IMG/VR virus record: IMGVR_UViG_3300050343_000189
Span: 1 to 61,036 of that record
From: a virus
Length of the DNA: 61,036 nt
Strand: one strand, 5' to 3'
Shown here: positions 34,809 to 44,425 of the stretch, piece after piece
How the letters are laid out: each line of letters begins with the position of its first letter
How positions within the stretch are numbered: the first letter of the stretch is position 1
The notes under the pieces: generated by a model
What the model saw: only the letters and a program-made list of their open reading frames with translations
What the model was told of the DNA's origin: nothing
Databases searched by the model: none
Position numbers and translations under genes: made by a program

Positions 34809-36682
34809 CCACTGCTTCTTTGATGAGCACAACTCTTCCTGCTGAGGGTGATGTTGATTTAGTTAATGTTGATGTGAGTAATGCAGATACTTGGATAGGG
34901 TCAGGTAATGATGCAGGAACAGTTTCTGCATCTGGACTATCTTTTGATCAATTGCCTAGTGGTGGAGGTTCTGCTGTAAACTGGTCACTTGGAAATGCGA
35001 CTAGTGCATTTGATGCCACAACAGTTAATAATTTAAAAGTAACTGTTACTACTGGTACTGGAATTGATGCTCCAAAATCAAGTAATCCTTTAAAAGTTCA
35101 GTGGGTTTCATCTTCAGATTTTGGACTTTTAGGAACTTTTTCTGCGGTTGGTGGAACACAAGTTTTTGAATTACCTAAAGAAGCAAATGTAAAAGATTTG
35201 CGTATTTTTTACAGTGTATCTAGTGATGGGAATAGTTCTTATCAACAAGAGTATACAAATGAATATCTTGTAGGCAAAAGTATTTTTAGTGGGACTATGA
35301 ACTCAACTGATTCTTTAGGTGCTATGGGTATGTTGAGATTAGGAAATCCTCCATCTCCATTTCCACCAAATTATCCAACTTCCGAAAGTGTAAAACTTTT
35401 ATCTGGAGGAGTTTGGTGGATAAATGCTTTATCGGATGGAAACCCTAGAGGATATCAAGCCCCCTCAGGAAATCCAATCGTTGATCAAGACCGACTTGCT
35501 ATATGGAATCAAGTATTCAGTTTATATGGATCATTCGCTAACAGAGGGTCTAATTTATATACAATTACTAGTACAAATTTTCAAAGAAGAACTCCAATGA
35601 ATGTCTTTGTTAGTCTGGATAGTCCAGAGGCAACTGCATTTATTAGAACTGATCCATCAATGCAAGGTCTTTCTGCAGAAGAAAGGAGAAAGAAATTGAT
35701 TGATATGTTGGATGCGGGCGATGAATACTTACTGAAGTATCTTGGTTTGATTGGTAGTAAGGCTAGACCTTCTGAAGTTATTATGCCAGATAGTTGGGAA
35801 CAGGCTGCACAGAATAGTTCTATGGACATTCAGGTTGGTGATGAGAGAATTACTAAAGTAGATGGAAAAACGAAAACTGACACCACTAGAGGAATTAAAG
35901 ATGGTAAAATAGACGGTAAAGATTTTAATACACAACCAAAATCGCAACCACAATTCCAACCACAATCGCAACCAGATTCTGAAAAAGAAACATCAATTTC
36001 TAAAGAAAAAGCTGTAAAAAACATTTTTGAACCAATTTCAAATGTGAATAATTCTGACAAAGCAGAACTTGAAAAAAATATTGAAGCATCTTGAAACAAC
36101 TTGAAATTGATAATGAGCAATTAAAAGGTGATTCTCTTAAGAGAAATATTACAACAGCTGTTGAATTGGGACTTGATGTTCTCACTGTAGCTTCTATACC
36201 TAGCCACTGGGGATGGATCAGGTGCATTGGCTCTTGCAGCATCAAAAGCAGGTGTTAAAGCAGGTGTGAAAAAAGGAGTGACAACTGGTGTGAAAACTGC
36301 AGTTCAAACTAGTACTAAAACTGCAGCACAAAGAACAACTATTGATGCGTTTCAAAAACAAGTGACTAGTCCTAAAACTCTGGATGCTGCAAGTCAAGCA
36401 ATTAAAAGAGCAGGACCAAAATATGCTAAAGATGTAGCAATTCCAATCAAAGTACAAGGAAAAACTATTAATATAAAAGCAAATGAAATTTTAAGGAATA
36501 AAGGAATTCAAGCAAATTCATATAAACCAAAAGGAGAAACAATCATGGAAAAGAATGGATTCCATCCTGACTTGGTTGATGGTAAGAAGATTGCAAATAG
36601 ATTTAATCCTAGACCCTCCAAGGCAATGGGCAACCCCCATATTGATAAGAAAGTCAGAGCAGCAGCAAAGAAACCAAAATAG
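34805..36682 (+). CDS. Large virion structural protein, frameshifted
   Basis: The N-terminal 280 residues are beta-rich (VDLVNVDVSNADTWIGSGND; SLGNATSAFDATTVNNL). A charged helical part (GLSAEERRKKLIDMLDAGDE) and a Gln/Pro/Ser-rich linker near residue 380 (KSQPQFQPQSQPDSEKE) follow. Shifts near 36092 and 36200 lead to an Ala/Lys/Thr-rich C-terminus (AASKAGVKAGVKKGVTTG). About 625 residues. Confidence 0.55.
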
Positions 36683-36686
36683 GGGC

Positions 36687-36720
36687 TTGACAGGTCCGGG
36701 AAACCGTAGTATTATAAATA
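36687..36720 (+). promoter_or_regulatory. Overlapping early-type and late-type promoters of psbA
   Basis: TTGACA (36687-36692), 17 bases, TATTAT (36710-36715), overlapped by a perfect T4 late box TATAAATA (36713-36720). psbA could thus be transcribed throughout infection. Confidence 0.8.
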
Positions 36721-36763
36721 AGTCGAGAGGTTAAGGAACCAACACATTTCTTAACTGTTCGTT

Positions 36764-36834
36764 ACACCCCGCAAACCAAGACCTATAGGGTGTCTAAAAA
36801 CGTCTTTAATACCTGCCTCTGAGGGTGATACAGG
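36764..36834 (+). other. Structured psbA leader
   Basis: ACACCC (36764-36769) pairs with GGGTGT (36788-36793). CCTG (36812-36815) pairs with CAGG (36831-36834), enclosing CCTC/GAGG. A conserved RNA (PhotoRC-II) has been described in the leaders of cyanophage psbA genes; whether this is it needs a covariance search. Confidence 0.5.
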
Positions 36835-36880
36835 AATAGTAAAACCATCATTTCCCTGATGATCTTACTTTTTTTCAACA

Positions 36881-37961
<1,081 letters not shown>

Positions 37962-37984
37962 TTAATCTGCTATAATTAATAGGA

Positions 37985-38013
37985 AGGAGGGGTCTTCGGT
38001 CCCCTTTTTTTTA
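37985..38013 (+). terminator. Rho-independent terminator after psbA
   Basis: AGGGG and CCCCT flank TCTTCGGT and are followed by nine T. Confidence 0.88.
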
Positions 38014-38045
38014 TTCTCAAATGTTAAGTTTAATTACTTATTCTT

Positions 38046-38225
38046 ATGATTGGAAAATTAGATCCAGAAGAAAGAATTTTGAATGATGTCCTACCAGAAT
38101 TACCAAAATGGTTTGCTCAAACTTCTGACGAACCATATGATAGGCATCAATACCGATTGGTATATTCAAATAAACAATCTACAATATTTGATTCATGGGA
38201 AGAACTGAGATATGAATGGTTTTAA
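38046..38225 (+). CDS. Hypothetical protein between psbA and psbD
   Basis: 59 residues, MIGKLDPEERILNDVLPELP at the start, ending SWEELRYEWF. Soluble; no domain recognised. It lies after the psbA terminator, and no clear promoter is seen for it. Confidence 0.55.
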   Translation: MIGKLDPEERILNDVLPELPKWFAQTSDEPYDRHQYRLVYSNKQSTIFDSWEELRYEWF

Positions 38226-38307
38226 TACCATCACAGTTCAAATCTCATGATAGAAGTGTTAGATAAAAACACAAAAAGAAAAAAACTAAGGAGGTTTTAA
38301 ATAGAAA

Positions 38308-39363
38308 ATGGTTGCATCAACTTTACAACAACAAAGGAGGGGATGGTTTGACGTACTCGACGACTGGCTTAAGCGGGATCGTTTCGTTTTTATTGGCTGG
38401 TCTGGACTTCTTCTTCTACCCACTGCTTATCTTGCTATTGGCGGTTGGCTTACTGGTACGACTTTCGCTACGAGCTGGTATACCCACGGTCTCGCTAGTT
38501 CCTATCTTGAGGGTGCAAATTTTCTTACAGCGGCAGTTAGCACTCCAGCTGACGCTATGGGTCATTCTCTTCTTCTTCTCTGGGGTCCTGAGGCTCAGGG
38601 GGATTTCGTCCGCTGGGTCCAACTTGGGGGACTCTGGAATTTTGTGGCGCTCCACGGAGCATTTGCCCTCATTGGTTTCATGCTTCGTCAATTCGAGTTG
38701 GCTAGGTTAATTGGAATCCGTCCGTATAATGCTATTGCGTTCTCTGGGCCTATCGCTGTTTTTGTCAGTGTGTTTCTCATCTATCCTCTCGGACAGTCCA
38801 GTTGGTTCTTTGCACCGTCGTTTGGTGTGTCTGCGATATTCCGCTTTCTACTCTTCCTACAGGGTTTCCATAACTGGACGCTCAACCCTTTCCATATGAT
38901 GGGAGTTGCTGGTATACTTGGAGGAGCATTGTTATCTGCTATTCATGGCGTAACTGTAGAGAATACTCTCTATGAAGATGGGGATCAAGCAAACACTTTC
39001 AAGGCTTTTGACTCTACGCAAGAGGAGGAGACTTACTCGATGGTTACTGCGAACCGTTTCTGGTCACAGATCTTCGGTATTGCTTTTAGTAATAAGCGTT
39101 GGTTGCATTTCTTTATGCTCTTCGTTCCCGTCATGGGTCTCTGGACAAGTTCTATCGGTATTATTGGACTCGCTCTTAATCTACGTGCTTACGACTTTGT
39201 ATCTCAAGAGATTCGTGCAGCAGAAGATCCAGAGTTTGAGACTTTCTATACCAAGAACATCCTATTGAATGAAGGACTACGTGCATGGTTAGCACCAGTT
39301 GATCAACCACATGAGTCATTCGTATTCCCAGAAGAAGTTCTACCAAGAGGTAACGCATTGTGA
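38308..39363 (+). CDS. psbD: Photosystem II D2 protein
   Basis: 351 residues, intact. Opens [20 protein letters not shown] and keeps all five helices, with [30 protein letters not shown] and the end [13 protein letters not shown]. Partners D1 in the photosystem II core. A strong Shine-Dalgarno (AAGGAGG) lies 19 bases before the start. The N-terminus carries a phage-type [11 protein letters not shown]. Confidence 0.98.
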   Translation: MVASTLQQQRRGWFDVLDDWLKRDRFVFIGWSGLLLLPTAYLAIGGWLTGTTFATSWYTHGLASSYLEGANFLTAAVSTPADAMGHSLLLLWGPEAQGDFVRWVQLGGLWNFVALHGAFALIGFMLRQFELARLIGIRPYNAIAFSGPIAVFVSVFLIYPLGQSSWFFAPSFGVSAIFRFLLFLQGFHNWTLNPFHMMGVAGILGGALLSAIHGVTVENTLYEDGDQANTFKAFDSTQEEETYSMVTANRFWSQIFGIAFSNKRWLHFFMLFVPVMGLWTSSIGIIGLALNLRAYDFVSQEIRAAEDPEFETFYTKNILLNEGLRAWLAPVDQPHESFVFPEEVLPRGNAL

Positions 39364-39758
39364 TTCAATCTCTAGGATTCTTATTACTTCGTATAGCGAT
39401 AGGCACTATGCTTATCCATCATGGATATGAGAAACTAGAGAACATTGAAAACTTTGCGGATGCATTTGTAAGACCATTGCATCTTCCATTCCCAATCGTC
39501 TCCTCATACTTCGCAGCATTTGCTGAGATTGTGGGGAGTTGGATGGTTATCTGTGGACTCGGCACTCGTCTGGGTGCCTTAGCAATCTTAGGTACAATAT
39601 CATTCGCAATTTATCATGCCCTAGTTACATCTGGATTTAACATCTACTTGTTAGAACTCTTAGTTCTTTACTGGGGAGGTGCAGCATGTATCGTTCTCAG
39701 TGGTCCTGGTAATTTCTCAATAGACCATCTCATAAAACGGAGACTCACAAATGATTAA
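39360..39758 (+). CDS. DoxX-family membrane protein
   Basis: 132 residues from a GTG that overlaps the psbD stop. [20 protein letters not shown] is the DoxX start, with four hydrophobic helices in all ([52 protein letters not shown]). Found next to photosynthesis genes in other cyanophages; likely a quinone-linked or redox membrane protein, function unsettled. Confidence 0.78.
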   Translation: MIQSLGFLLLRIAIGTMLIHHGYEKLENIENFADAFVRPLHLPFPIVSSYFAAFAEIVGSWMVICGLGTRLGALAILGTISFAIYHALVTSGFNIYLLELLVLYWGGAACIVLSGPGNFSIDHLIKRRLTND

Positions 39759-39996
39759 AGCACTATACAGTATTATGTTTGCTGCTCTAATGTGGGTACA
39801 AGTCCCACAGTGGAGTGACGATTGGTCTAAGTGTGCAGTAGATGTACCAGACACAGCATGTCATTGGTATATCACAGCACCCGATAGCACAATGGGTGAA
39901 GGATTTAGTTGGGCAAATGCCCCTTGGTTCAGTGCTGAAGGTCTCCGTGATATTGGAGAACTTCACAACACAGTTCAATCTCTACAGGAAGCATGA
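39751..39996 (+). CDS. Hypothetical protein, possibly exported
   Basis: 81 residues. Short hydrophobic start (ALYSIMFAALMWVQV), then two cysteines (SKCAVDVPDTACHW) that could form a disulfide. Overlaps the DoxX gene by eight bases and the next gene by four. Confidence 0.5.
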   Translation: MIKALYSIMFAALMWVQVPQWSDDWSKCAVDVPDTACHWYITAPDSTMGEGFSWANAPWFSAEGLRDIGELHNTVQSLQEA

Positions 39997-40151
39997 ATAA
40001 CTTTGAAGTCTTTCTTTATTTTGTATGCTTTGCTGCCATTGGTGGTGCTGCATTTGCAATGATGTGGAGTAACATTCAATCTATTAATATAGAGATGAGT
40101 AAACCTCCTAAACCAAAGCATCCTGAAGCACCTGAAGCAGGTGAAGAGTAA
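39993..40151 (+). CDS. Small single-pass membrane protein
   Basis: 52 residues: helix VFLYFVCFAAIGGAAFAMMW, then a proline- and glutamate-rich tail (KPPKPKHPEAPEAGEE). ATGA overlap with the gene before. Confidence 0.5.
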   Translation: MNNFEVFLYFVCFAAIGGAAFAMMWSNIQSINIEMSKPPKPKHPEAPEAGEE

Positions 40152-40157
40152 TGATGT

Positions 40158-40363
40158 ATGTCCAGATGCCCATTATCTTTTTTTAAGTCAGAGAAAAACT
40201 TTCTCATAGATACTGTAGTTGAACAAATTTAGATGAAATTAGAGAAGTAGACATTCAAATGGGATCAAATGGAAACTTGATTTTTGATCCTTCTGATGTT
40301 ACAATCAATGCAGGAGATACCATACACTTTGATGGTACCTTTACAAACAAGATAAATGATTGA
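40158..40363 (+). pseudogene. petE: Plastocyanin-like N-terminal fragment
   Basis: After a short start (MSRCPLSFFKSEKNFL) and a shift near 40231, EVDIQMGSNGNLIFDPSDVT and INAGDTIHF match the first strands of plastocyanin (MGSDSG.L.F.P..VTI.AGD). The copper ligands and C-terminal half are absent before the stop at 40363. Plastocyanin genes are known next to talC-type genes in cyanophages, so this is probably a truncated petE. Confidence 0.45.
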
Positions 40364-40370
40364 TATACTA

Positions 40371-40395
40371 GGGGTCTATCGGACCTCGTTTTTTT
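40371..40395 (+). terminator. Rho-independent terminator
   Basis: GGGGTC (40371-40376) pairs with GACCTC (40382-40387, one G-U pair), followed by a T run that reaches the talC start codon. Confidence 0.7.
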
Positions 40396-41037
40396 ATGAG
40401 AATTTTTCTTAGATACAGCAGACACAGAAGTTATTCGTAAATATTTTAGTACTGGACTAGTTGATGGTGTCACAACTAACCCTTCACTTATCTTAAAGAG
40501 TGGTCGTAATCCTGAAGATGTATATCAAGAGATTAAAGATATTGGTGTTCAAGATATTAGTATGGAGGTGATGGGTACTGACCTTGAGATGTATTGATGA
40601 AGGTATTCGTCTGTATGAAAAGTTTGGAGTGTTGCTACCGTAAAGTTCCATGCACACGAGAAGGTCTTGCATTGTATGCAAGTCTCTATCTGATCAAGAA
40701 CATCAAGGTTAACGTTACACTTATCTTCTGTGCCTCTCAGGCAGTCTAGCAGCAAAGGCGGGGGCAACATATGTTTCTCCCTTTGTAGGACGCTTAGACG
40801 ACCAGTCAGTAGCAGGTCTGGAGGTTGTTAGATCTATCTCTGAACTGTATCGTATTCATGGATGTCAACTCAGGTTCTTTCTGCATCTATCCGTAGTGTG
40901 CAACGTGCTATCAGGTCATGGTATAATGGAGCACAGATTTGTACGATGCCACCTAAGGTATTTGATCAAATGTATGATCACATTCTTACAGACAAAGGTA
41001 TGGAAATTTTTGAAAACGATTGGAAAGGAGTATGTGA
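40396..41037 (+). CDS. talC: Transaldolase TalC, frameshifted
   Basis: MRIFL then [27 protein letters not shown] is the TalC N-terminus. [18 protein letters not shown] carries the Schiff-base lysine. [14 protein letters not shown] and [13 protein letters not shown] follow, to a TGA near 41035. Shifts near 40413, 40595, 40640, 40700, 40745, 40870 and 41030. Phage TalC feeds the pentose phosphate pathway for nucleotide synthesis. About 215 residues, normal for the short TalC class. Confidence 0.9.
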
Positions 41038-41038
41038 A

Positions 41039-41272
41039 ATGACTTTTACAGTATATTCAAAGGATGGTTGTCCTTATTGTGATAAAGTTCAACAGTATTA
41101 CAACTTGCAGAAATTAAGCATGTGATATATAAACTTAACAGGGACTTCACCCGCGAAGAATTCTATGATAAGTTTGGAGAAGGTTCTACCTTTCCAAGAG
41201 TAGTCAAAGATGATACTTATTGGTGGATGTATGGAAACTGTTAAGTATCTAAGGGAACAAAATTTAGTCTAA
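41039..41272 (+). CDS. grx: Glutaredoxin, frameshifted
   Basis: [19 protein letters not shown] carries the CPYC redox centre. After shifts near 41098 and 41220 the chain reads [27 protein letters not shown] (cis-Pro) and [16 protein letters not shown]. About 78 residues. It could supply electrons to ribonucleotide reductase. Its stop shares a base with the next ATG (TAATG). Confidence 0.85.
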
Positions 41273-41631
41273 TGGAACAAAACCTCATCGACATTTATGA
41301 TCTTATTGAACATGCTATTGATAATGCCTTTGAGGGGAGAATGAATCTAAAATTTTATGATTATCTAAAAGATAATAAAACTAAGAAACATGAAATAGAT
41401 CATTTTATTGAAAGTTCTACAGCAGCTGAACTGAGTGAACTTACTATGGATCTTGATGAGTATCTTGTTGGTGGTTCTGATAATGAACATAAACAACTTC
41501 GTGAAGGTTATGGTCACATTCCCAAACCACAAGCAAGAAAAATAAAAACATATTTGTATAGTATCTTAGAAGATGCTTGGAGGTATAGTCGTGACAGACG
41601 ACCTGGACGAAGAAAAAAGCAATCTAAATAA
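41272..41631 (+). CDS. Conserved cyanophage hypothetical
   Basis: 119 residues, intact: [20 protein letters not shown] at the start and a basic end (YSRDRRPGRRKKQSK). Predicted helical with a DNA-binding-like tail. Regularly follows grx in cyanophages; function unknown. The 182 bases after it hold only a small CCCAC/GTGGG hairpin near 41640 and a possible 19-codon ORF at 41728. Confidence 0.65.
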   Translation: MEQNLIDIYDLIEHAIDNAFEGRMNLKFYDYLKDNKTKKHEIDHFIESSTAAELSELTMDLDEYLVGGSDNEHKQLREGYGHIPKPQARKIKTYLYSILEDAWRYSRDRRPGRRKKQSK

Positions 41632-41813
41632 TCAGAAACCCACATTAATCGTGGGGTAGAGTTATTACTAAGAAATAGGAGGGTAAACCAGATCCGCCAA
41701 AAACTTTTCAGATAAAGTTTGGTAATATGGTCTCCCTTTTTCGAAGAGAGATTGTCTTTCACCTTAAACTTCTATCTGGACATTAGAAAGAAATAAATCT
41801 CTGGAGTAGAAAC

Positions 41814-42035
41814 ATGTTAGCAGTAACACTTACAATTGGAACACTTGTTTCAATTATGTTCTTTTTTGTAGGAGGTGTGGTAGGATGGTTAGCAAGAGAA
41901 AACACCTGGGTAAATCAACCAATTTATACGCATCCAGAGATGTTTGACGAAAACGGGAATGTATTACCCGACGAAATTTTAGCAGTACGATTTGAAAATG
42001 GCTATGACGAACTCGACGAAGAAGACGACAACTAG
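41814..42035 (+). CDS. Membrane-anchored acidic protein
   Basis: 73 residues: N-terminal helix LTIGTLVSIMFFFVGGVVGW, then a cytoplasmic-type tail with PEMFDENGNVLPDEILAVRF and a DELDEEDDN end. A common small cyanophage protein. Overlaps the next gene. Confidence 0.6.
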   Translation: MLAVTLTIGTLVSIMFFFVGGVVGWLARENTWVNQPIYTHPEMFDENGNVLPDEILAVRFENGYDELDEEDDN

Positions 42036-42630
42036 AAAACCAACAACTAAACCAACCTGCCACTAAAGGTAAGTTTGCAAAGAAAGCAGCACCAGAAACT
42101 CTACCGGAACAACAATCCTTTTGTATTATGAGATTTTTGAACTTGTTAGTAAGCAAAGATCTAAAGCAAAGAAAGTTGAAGTTCTTAAAGAAGTATGAAC
42201 ATAATTCAATTAAAGTGTATTTTCATTTGGAACTTTGATGATCTGTGTTATCTCTATCTTCCTGAAGGTGAAGTTCCTTATGGAGATCCAGATGATCAAT
42301 CTGCATTATGCTGGTTCTCTCTCTGATAATATTTCTAGAGAGAAGCAAAAGGTGGAGAATCTGCAACTGGACAAGATCTTGATGGTAGAAACAAAACATC
42401 TCTCCGCAAAGAATGAGTTAATCTTTATCATTTTGTGAAGGGTGGTAATGATTCTCTAACAAAACCCGTAGAGAGATGATGTTTATTAATATTCTTAGAG
42501 GACTTCATCCTAAAGAAGCAGAATTCTTATTCTTAGTTAAAGACAAACTTCTTACTGACAAAGTATAAAATTGACAAAAGATATTGTAAAAGAAGCATAT
42601 CCAGAAATTAATTGGGGAGGTCGTTCCTGA
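42004..42630 (+). CDS. Conserved T4-like cyanophage protein, frameshifted
   Basis: Basic start (MTNSTKKTTTRKPTTKP), then after shifts near 42057 and 42118 FELVSKQRSKAKKVEVLKKY EHNSIKVLFIWNFDD, PEGEVPYGDPDDQS and, after more shifts near 42190, 42255, 42300, 42345 and 42455, REMMFINILRGLHPKEAEFL and AYPEINWGGRS. About 205 residues. Highly conserved in cyanophages next to replication genes; function unknown. Confidence 0.6.
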
Positions 42631-42987
42631 TGACAAATCAATTAGGTGAAATGCCTAGTAAAACAGAGGAGAAAGAAATGGCCAATTATGGGTCAGAGGA
42701 AAGTAAAATTAATCCATCTGATTATGATTGTCAAATTCTTCTTGAGAAAACAACACATGAAGCATTGCAAATGATAAGTCTTTTCCTACAGATGCAAGAC
42801 TTATCTGGTACATTGTTGATGGTGTAGAGTGTATGGATCTTACTCGATGTAATAAAGTATCAAAGATGTTTGATATGTATTATGATCGATATGGAAAGGG
42901 ATCAGTTCAAAGAATTGACTTTGGATATGGTTCTATCAATCCAAAACTCTGGGGTATTAAACCAAAAGAACAGAAGAAAAGAAAATG
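42630..42987 (+). CDS. Conserved cyanophage hypothetical, frameshifted
   Basis: MTNQLGEMPSKTEEKEMANY GSE, CQILLEKTTHEALQ, and after a shift near 42768 ARLIWYIVDGVECMDLTRCN and DMYYDRYGKGSVQRIDFGYG, with a basic end. About 118 residues; overlaps both neighbours with ATGA junctions. Confidence 0.55.
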
Positions 42988-43217
42988 AAACCTAGTGACG
43001 AAGATCTTAAAAAGGCGGTTGATATGTTAATTCGCCAAGAAATTCAAGAAAATATAAATGATTATGTTGATACAAAAGATACCACTAAAAAAGTGGACTT
43101 GGATTTGTTGAAGAAGATGAGTTGATGGTAAGTGTCTCTCAAAAAGAGATTGAAAAAATTATCAAACAATATAAAAAACTCAAAAAAAGTGAGAAATCAA
43201 ATCTATCTCAAGATTAA
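42984..43217 (+). CDS. Hypothetical protein, frameshifted
   Basis: MKPSDEDLKKAVDMLIRQEI, shift near 43090, then FVEEDELMVSVSQKEIEKII and KKLKKSEKSNLSQD. About 77 residues, helical. The first residues overlap the previous gene. Confidence 0.5.
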
Positions 43218-43258
43218 AAAATTAGGCACAGAATAAATATACCAGCAGGTAAATACGT

Positions 43259-43576
43259 ATGCTTTCTACCCAATATAGGTTGCGACTTGAAGCAATCTGC
43301 GAAAAGATAATTCTTAACGAAGAAGTATCTTTATCTGATATGATCTGGGCAAACAAATTAGCAAAGTCAAATCAAAGTGCATCATCAATACTAAGGAAAG
43401 CACGTAGACAATCAAGAAACCCTGACATGAAGGAGGGTGGTCTTGATGATTTTATGAACCAGATGGACCTTGGGGACCCTGATCCATCTAATCATTCATC
43501 AGGGTTCGGTAGTGCTGATGACATTGCAGACTGGTTTTCTCATGAAAAAACTGATGACTGGAGACAACGTGATTAA
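43259..43576 (+). CDS. Conserved cyanophage hypothetical
   Basis: 105 residues, intact. MLSTQYRLRLEAICEKIILN, a helical N-terminal half with RKARRQSRN, then an acidic, Gly/Ser-rich C-terminus. An AATAAATA late-type box lies at 43234-43241, 18 bases before the start. Confidence 0.6.
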   Translation: MLSTQYRLRLEAICEKIILNEEVSLSDMIWANKLAKSNQSASSILRKARRQSRNPDMKEGGLDDFMNQMDLGDPDPSNHSSGFGSADDIADWFSHEKTDDWRQRD

Positions 43577-43727
43577 AGATTATGTTACAATCACAACATG
43601 GGATAGACAATTCCAGTGTGTGCGTTATCATTATGTTCATAAGTCTTCTCCTAATCCAGTAAGAGAAGTAAAAAATTTATTCCCATTCGAGGAAGTATAC
43701 GAAGATGCAAGCAGTAATTTACAGTAA
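43554..43727 (+). CDS. Hypothetical protein
   Basis: 57 residues starting MTGDNVIKDYVTITTWDRQF, beta-rich. Overlaps the genes on both sides. No family recognised. Confidence 0.45.
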   Translation: MTGDNVIKDYVTITTWDRQFQCVRYHYVHKSSPNPVREVKNLFPFEEVYEDASSNLQ

Positions 43728-43947
43728 CGGTAGTCAAGAATGTGAACGAGCTGGTATGCTCTTGAAAAGTATTCACGAAGATTTCCATGAATACTTTTTG
43801 GATGAAGACTTTACAGATAAACAGTTTCATGCAGAGTTTGGTGGAAATGCAGAGTATCCACAAATTTCTATTGGACTCAAGCATCGTGGTGGTCTCAAGG
43901 AGACCTTGCATTATTTGAATAACCATAATTATAAATGTTCGTGTTGA
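43705..43947 (+). CDS. Glutaredoxin-like protein without the CPYC centre
   Basis: 80 residues. MQAVIYSNGSQECERAGMLL follows the glutaredoxin first strand-helix, but the CPYC site is NGSQEC with only one cysteine. YPQISIG gives the cis-Pro motif and HRGGLKETLHYLN the C-terminal GG-helix. It may bind glutathione or a partner instead of acting as a reductase. Confidence 0.6.
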   Translation: MQAVIYSNGSQECERAGMLLKSIHEDFHEYFLDEDFTDKQFHAEFGGNAEYPQISIGLKHRGGLKETLHYLNNHNYKCSC

Positions 43948-43958
43948 TACGAAGACAC

Positions 43959-43987
43959 TTGACTAAATAATGTATGAGGTCTATAAT
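43959..43987 (+). promoter_or_regulatory. Promoter of the riboswitch-like leader
   Basis: TTGACT (43959-43964), a 17-base spacer, TATAAT (43982-43987). RNA would start near 43994, three bases before the first aptamer. A CTAAATA late-type box (43963-43969) overlaps the -35. Confidence 0.8.
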
Positions 43988-43996
43988 AAGACCTGA

Positions 43997-44040
43997 CGTT
44001 CATCCCACTCTTGGGTGGGACGCAAGTAAGTCGCGGAACG
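43997..44040 (+). ncRNA. Glutamine-riboswitch-like aptamer 1 (glnA / Downstream-peptide type)
   Basis: P1: CGTTC (43997-44001) with GAACG (44036-44040). P2: TCCCAC (44003-44008) with GTGGGA (44015-44020). Between P2 and P1 lies CGCAAGTAAGTCGCG. This order (CGTTCA, P2, CGxAAGTA, GGAACG) is what I recall of the glnA/Downstream-peptide RNAs of cyanobacteria and cyanophages, which bind glutamine. A YRG-type micro-protein downstream fits the known context. Confidence 0.7.
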
Positions 44041-44044
44041 GAGC

Positions 44045-44222
44045 CGTTCATCCCATGATTGATTTTTCTTATATTCAACACTCAGTTGTTCTGATGCCGA
44101 TGCAATTATGCTACGGATGAAGAATAATGAAAATCTTAACAATCAAGTTAGGATTGAATTGATTGAGGTTATGAAGGAGTCATCTCCTGATTGCTATTGG
44201 GACGCAAACGACTAAAGGAACG
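44045..44222 (+). ncRNA. Aptamer 2, split by an ORF in its P2 loop
   Basis: CGTTCATCCCA (44045-44055) is identical to the 5' half of aptamer 1. Its partner TGGGACGCAA (44198-44207) and GGAACGG (44217-44223) repeat the 3' half. P1 would be CGTTC/GAACG and P2 TCCCA/TGGGA, closing over 142 bases that contain a small gene. It may be a working aptamer with a long loop, or a relic. Confidence 0.6.
44055..44215 (+). CDS. Small protein encoded inside aptamer 2, frameshifted
   Basis: The ATG shares its A with the last base of the P2 5' strand; the TAA (44213-44215) lies between the CGCAA segment and P1. MIDFSYIQHSVV, then after a shift near 44090 SDADAIMLRMKNNENLNNQV RIELIEVMKE and the end CYWDAND. 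About 52 residues, helical, conserved-looking. No usual Shine-Dalgarno is seen before the start. Confidence 0.6.
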
Positions 44223-44257
44223 GACCTAAAAATCCAACTACTTTAGGAGTACCTACA

Positions 44258-44425
44258 ATGAACACACTAAACATGATCAAGAAGCAGATCAACAAAGCAT
44301 CTGCTGTTCACGACGCACAGATTACTCACACCTCATATCGTGGTGTTGAGTATTCTACTCGTTGTGTAGAAAGCAAAGAGTCTCACGGGACTTTCTGCTA
44401 TCGTGGACGCACTTACACTAAGTGA
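44258..44425 (+). CDS. YRG-motif micro-protein (DUF4278-like) under riboswitch-like leader
   Basis: 55 residues: MNTLNMIKKQINKASAVHDA, HTSYRGVEYST and GTFCYRGRTYTK. The twice-repeated YRG.xY motif is that of the cyanobacterial DUF4278 micro-proteins. Its Shine-Dalgarno AGGAG (44245-44249) lies in a hairpin, CCTAAA (44225-44230) with TTTAGG (44242-44247); CTAAAG of aptamer 2 (44212-44217) can compete for CTTTAG. Translation is probably controlled by these pairings. Confidence 0.7.
   Translation: MNTLNMIKKQINKASAVHDAQITHTSYRGVEYSTRCVESKESHGTFCYRGRTYTK

Noticed and set aside
41728-41787. A 19-codon ORF starting MVSLFRREIVFHL
   Set aside because: No overlap, conservation or ribosome binding site supports translation; only noted within the gap description.
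42569-42600. TTGACA followed by AT-rich sequence as a promoter
   Set aside because: It lies inside the coding sequence of a conserved gene and has no good -10 box at 16-18 bases.
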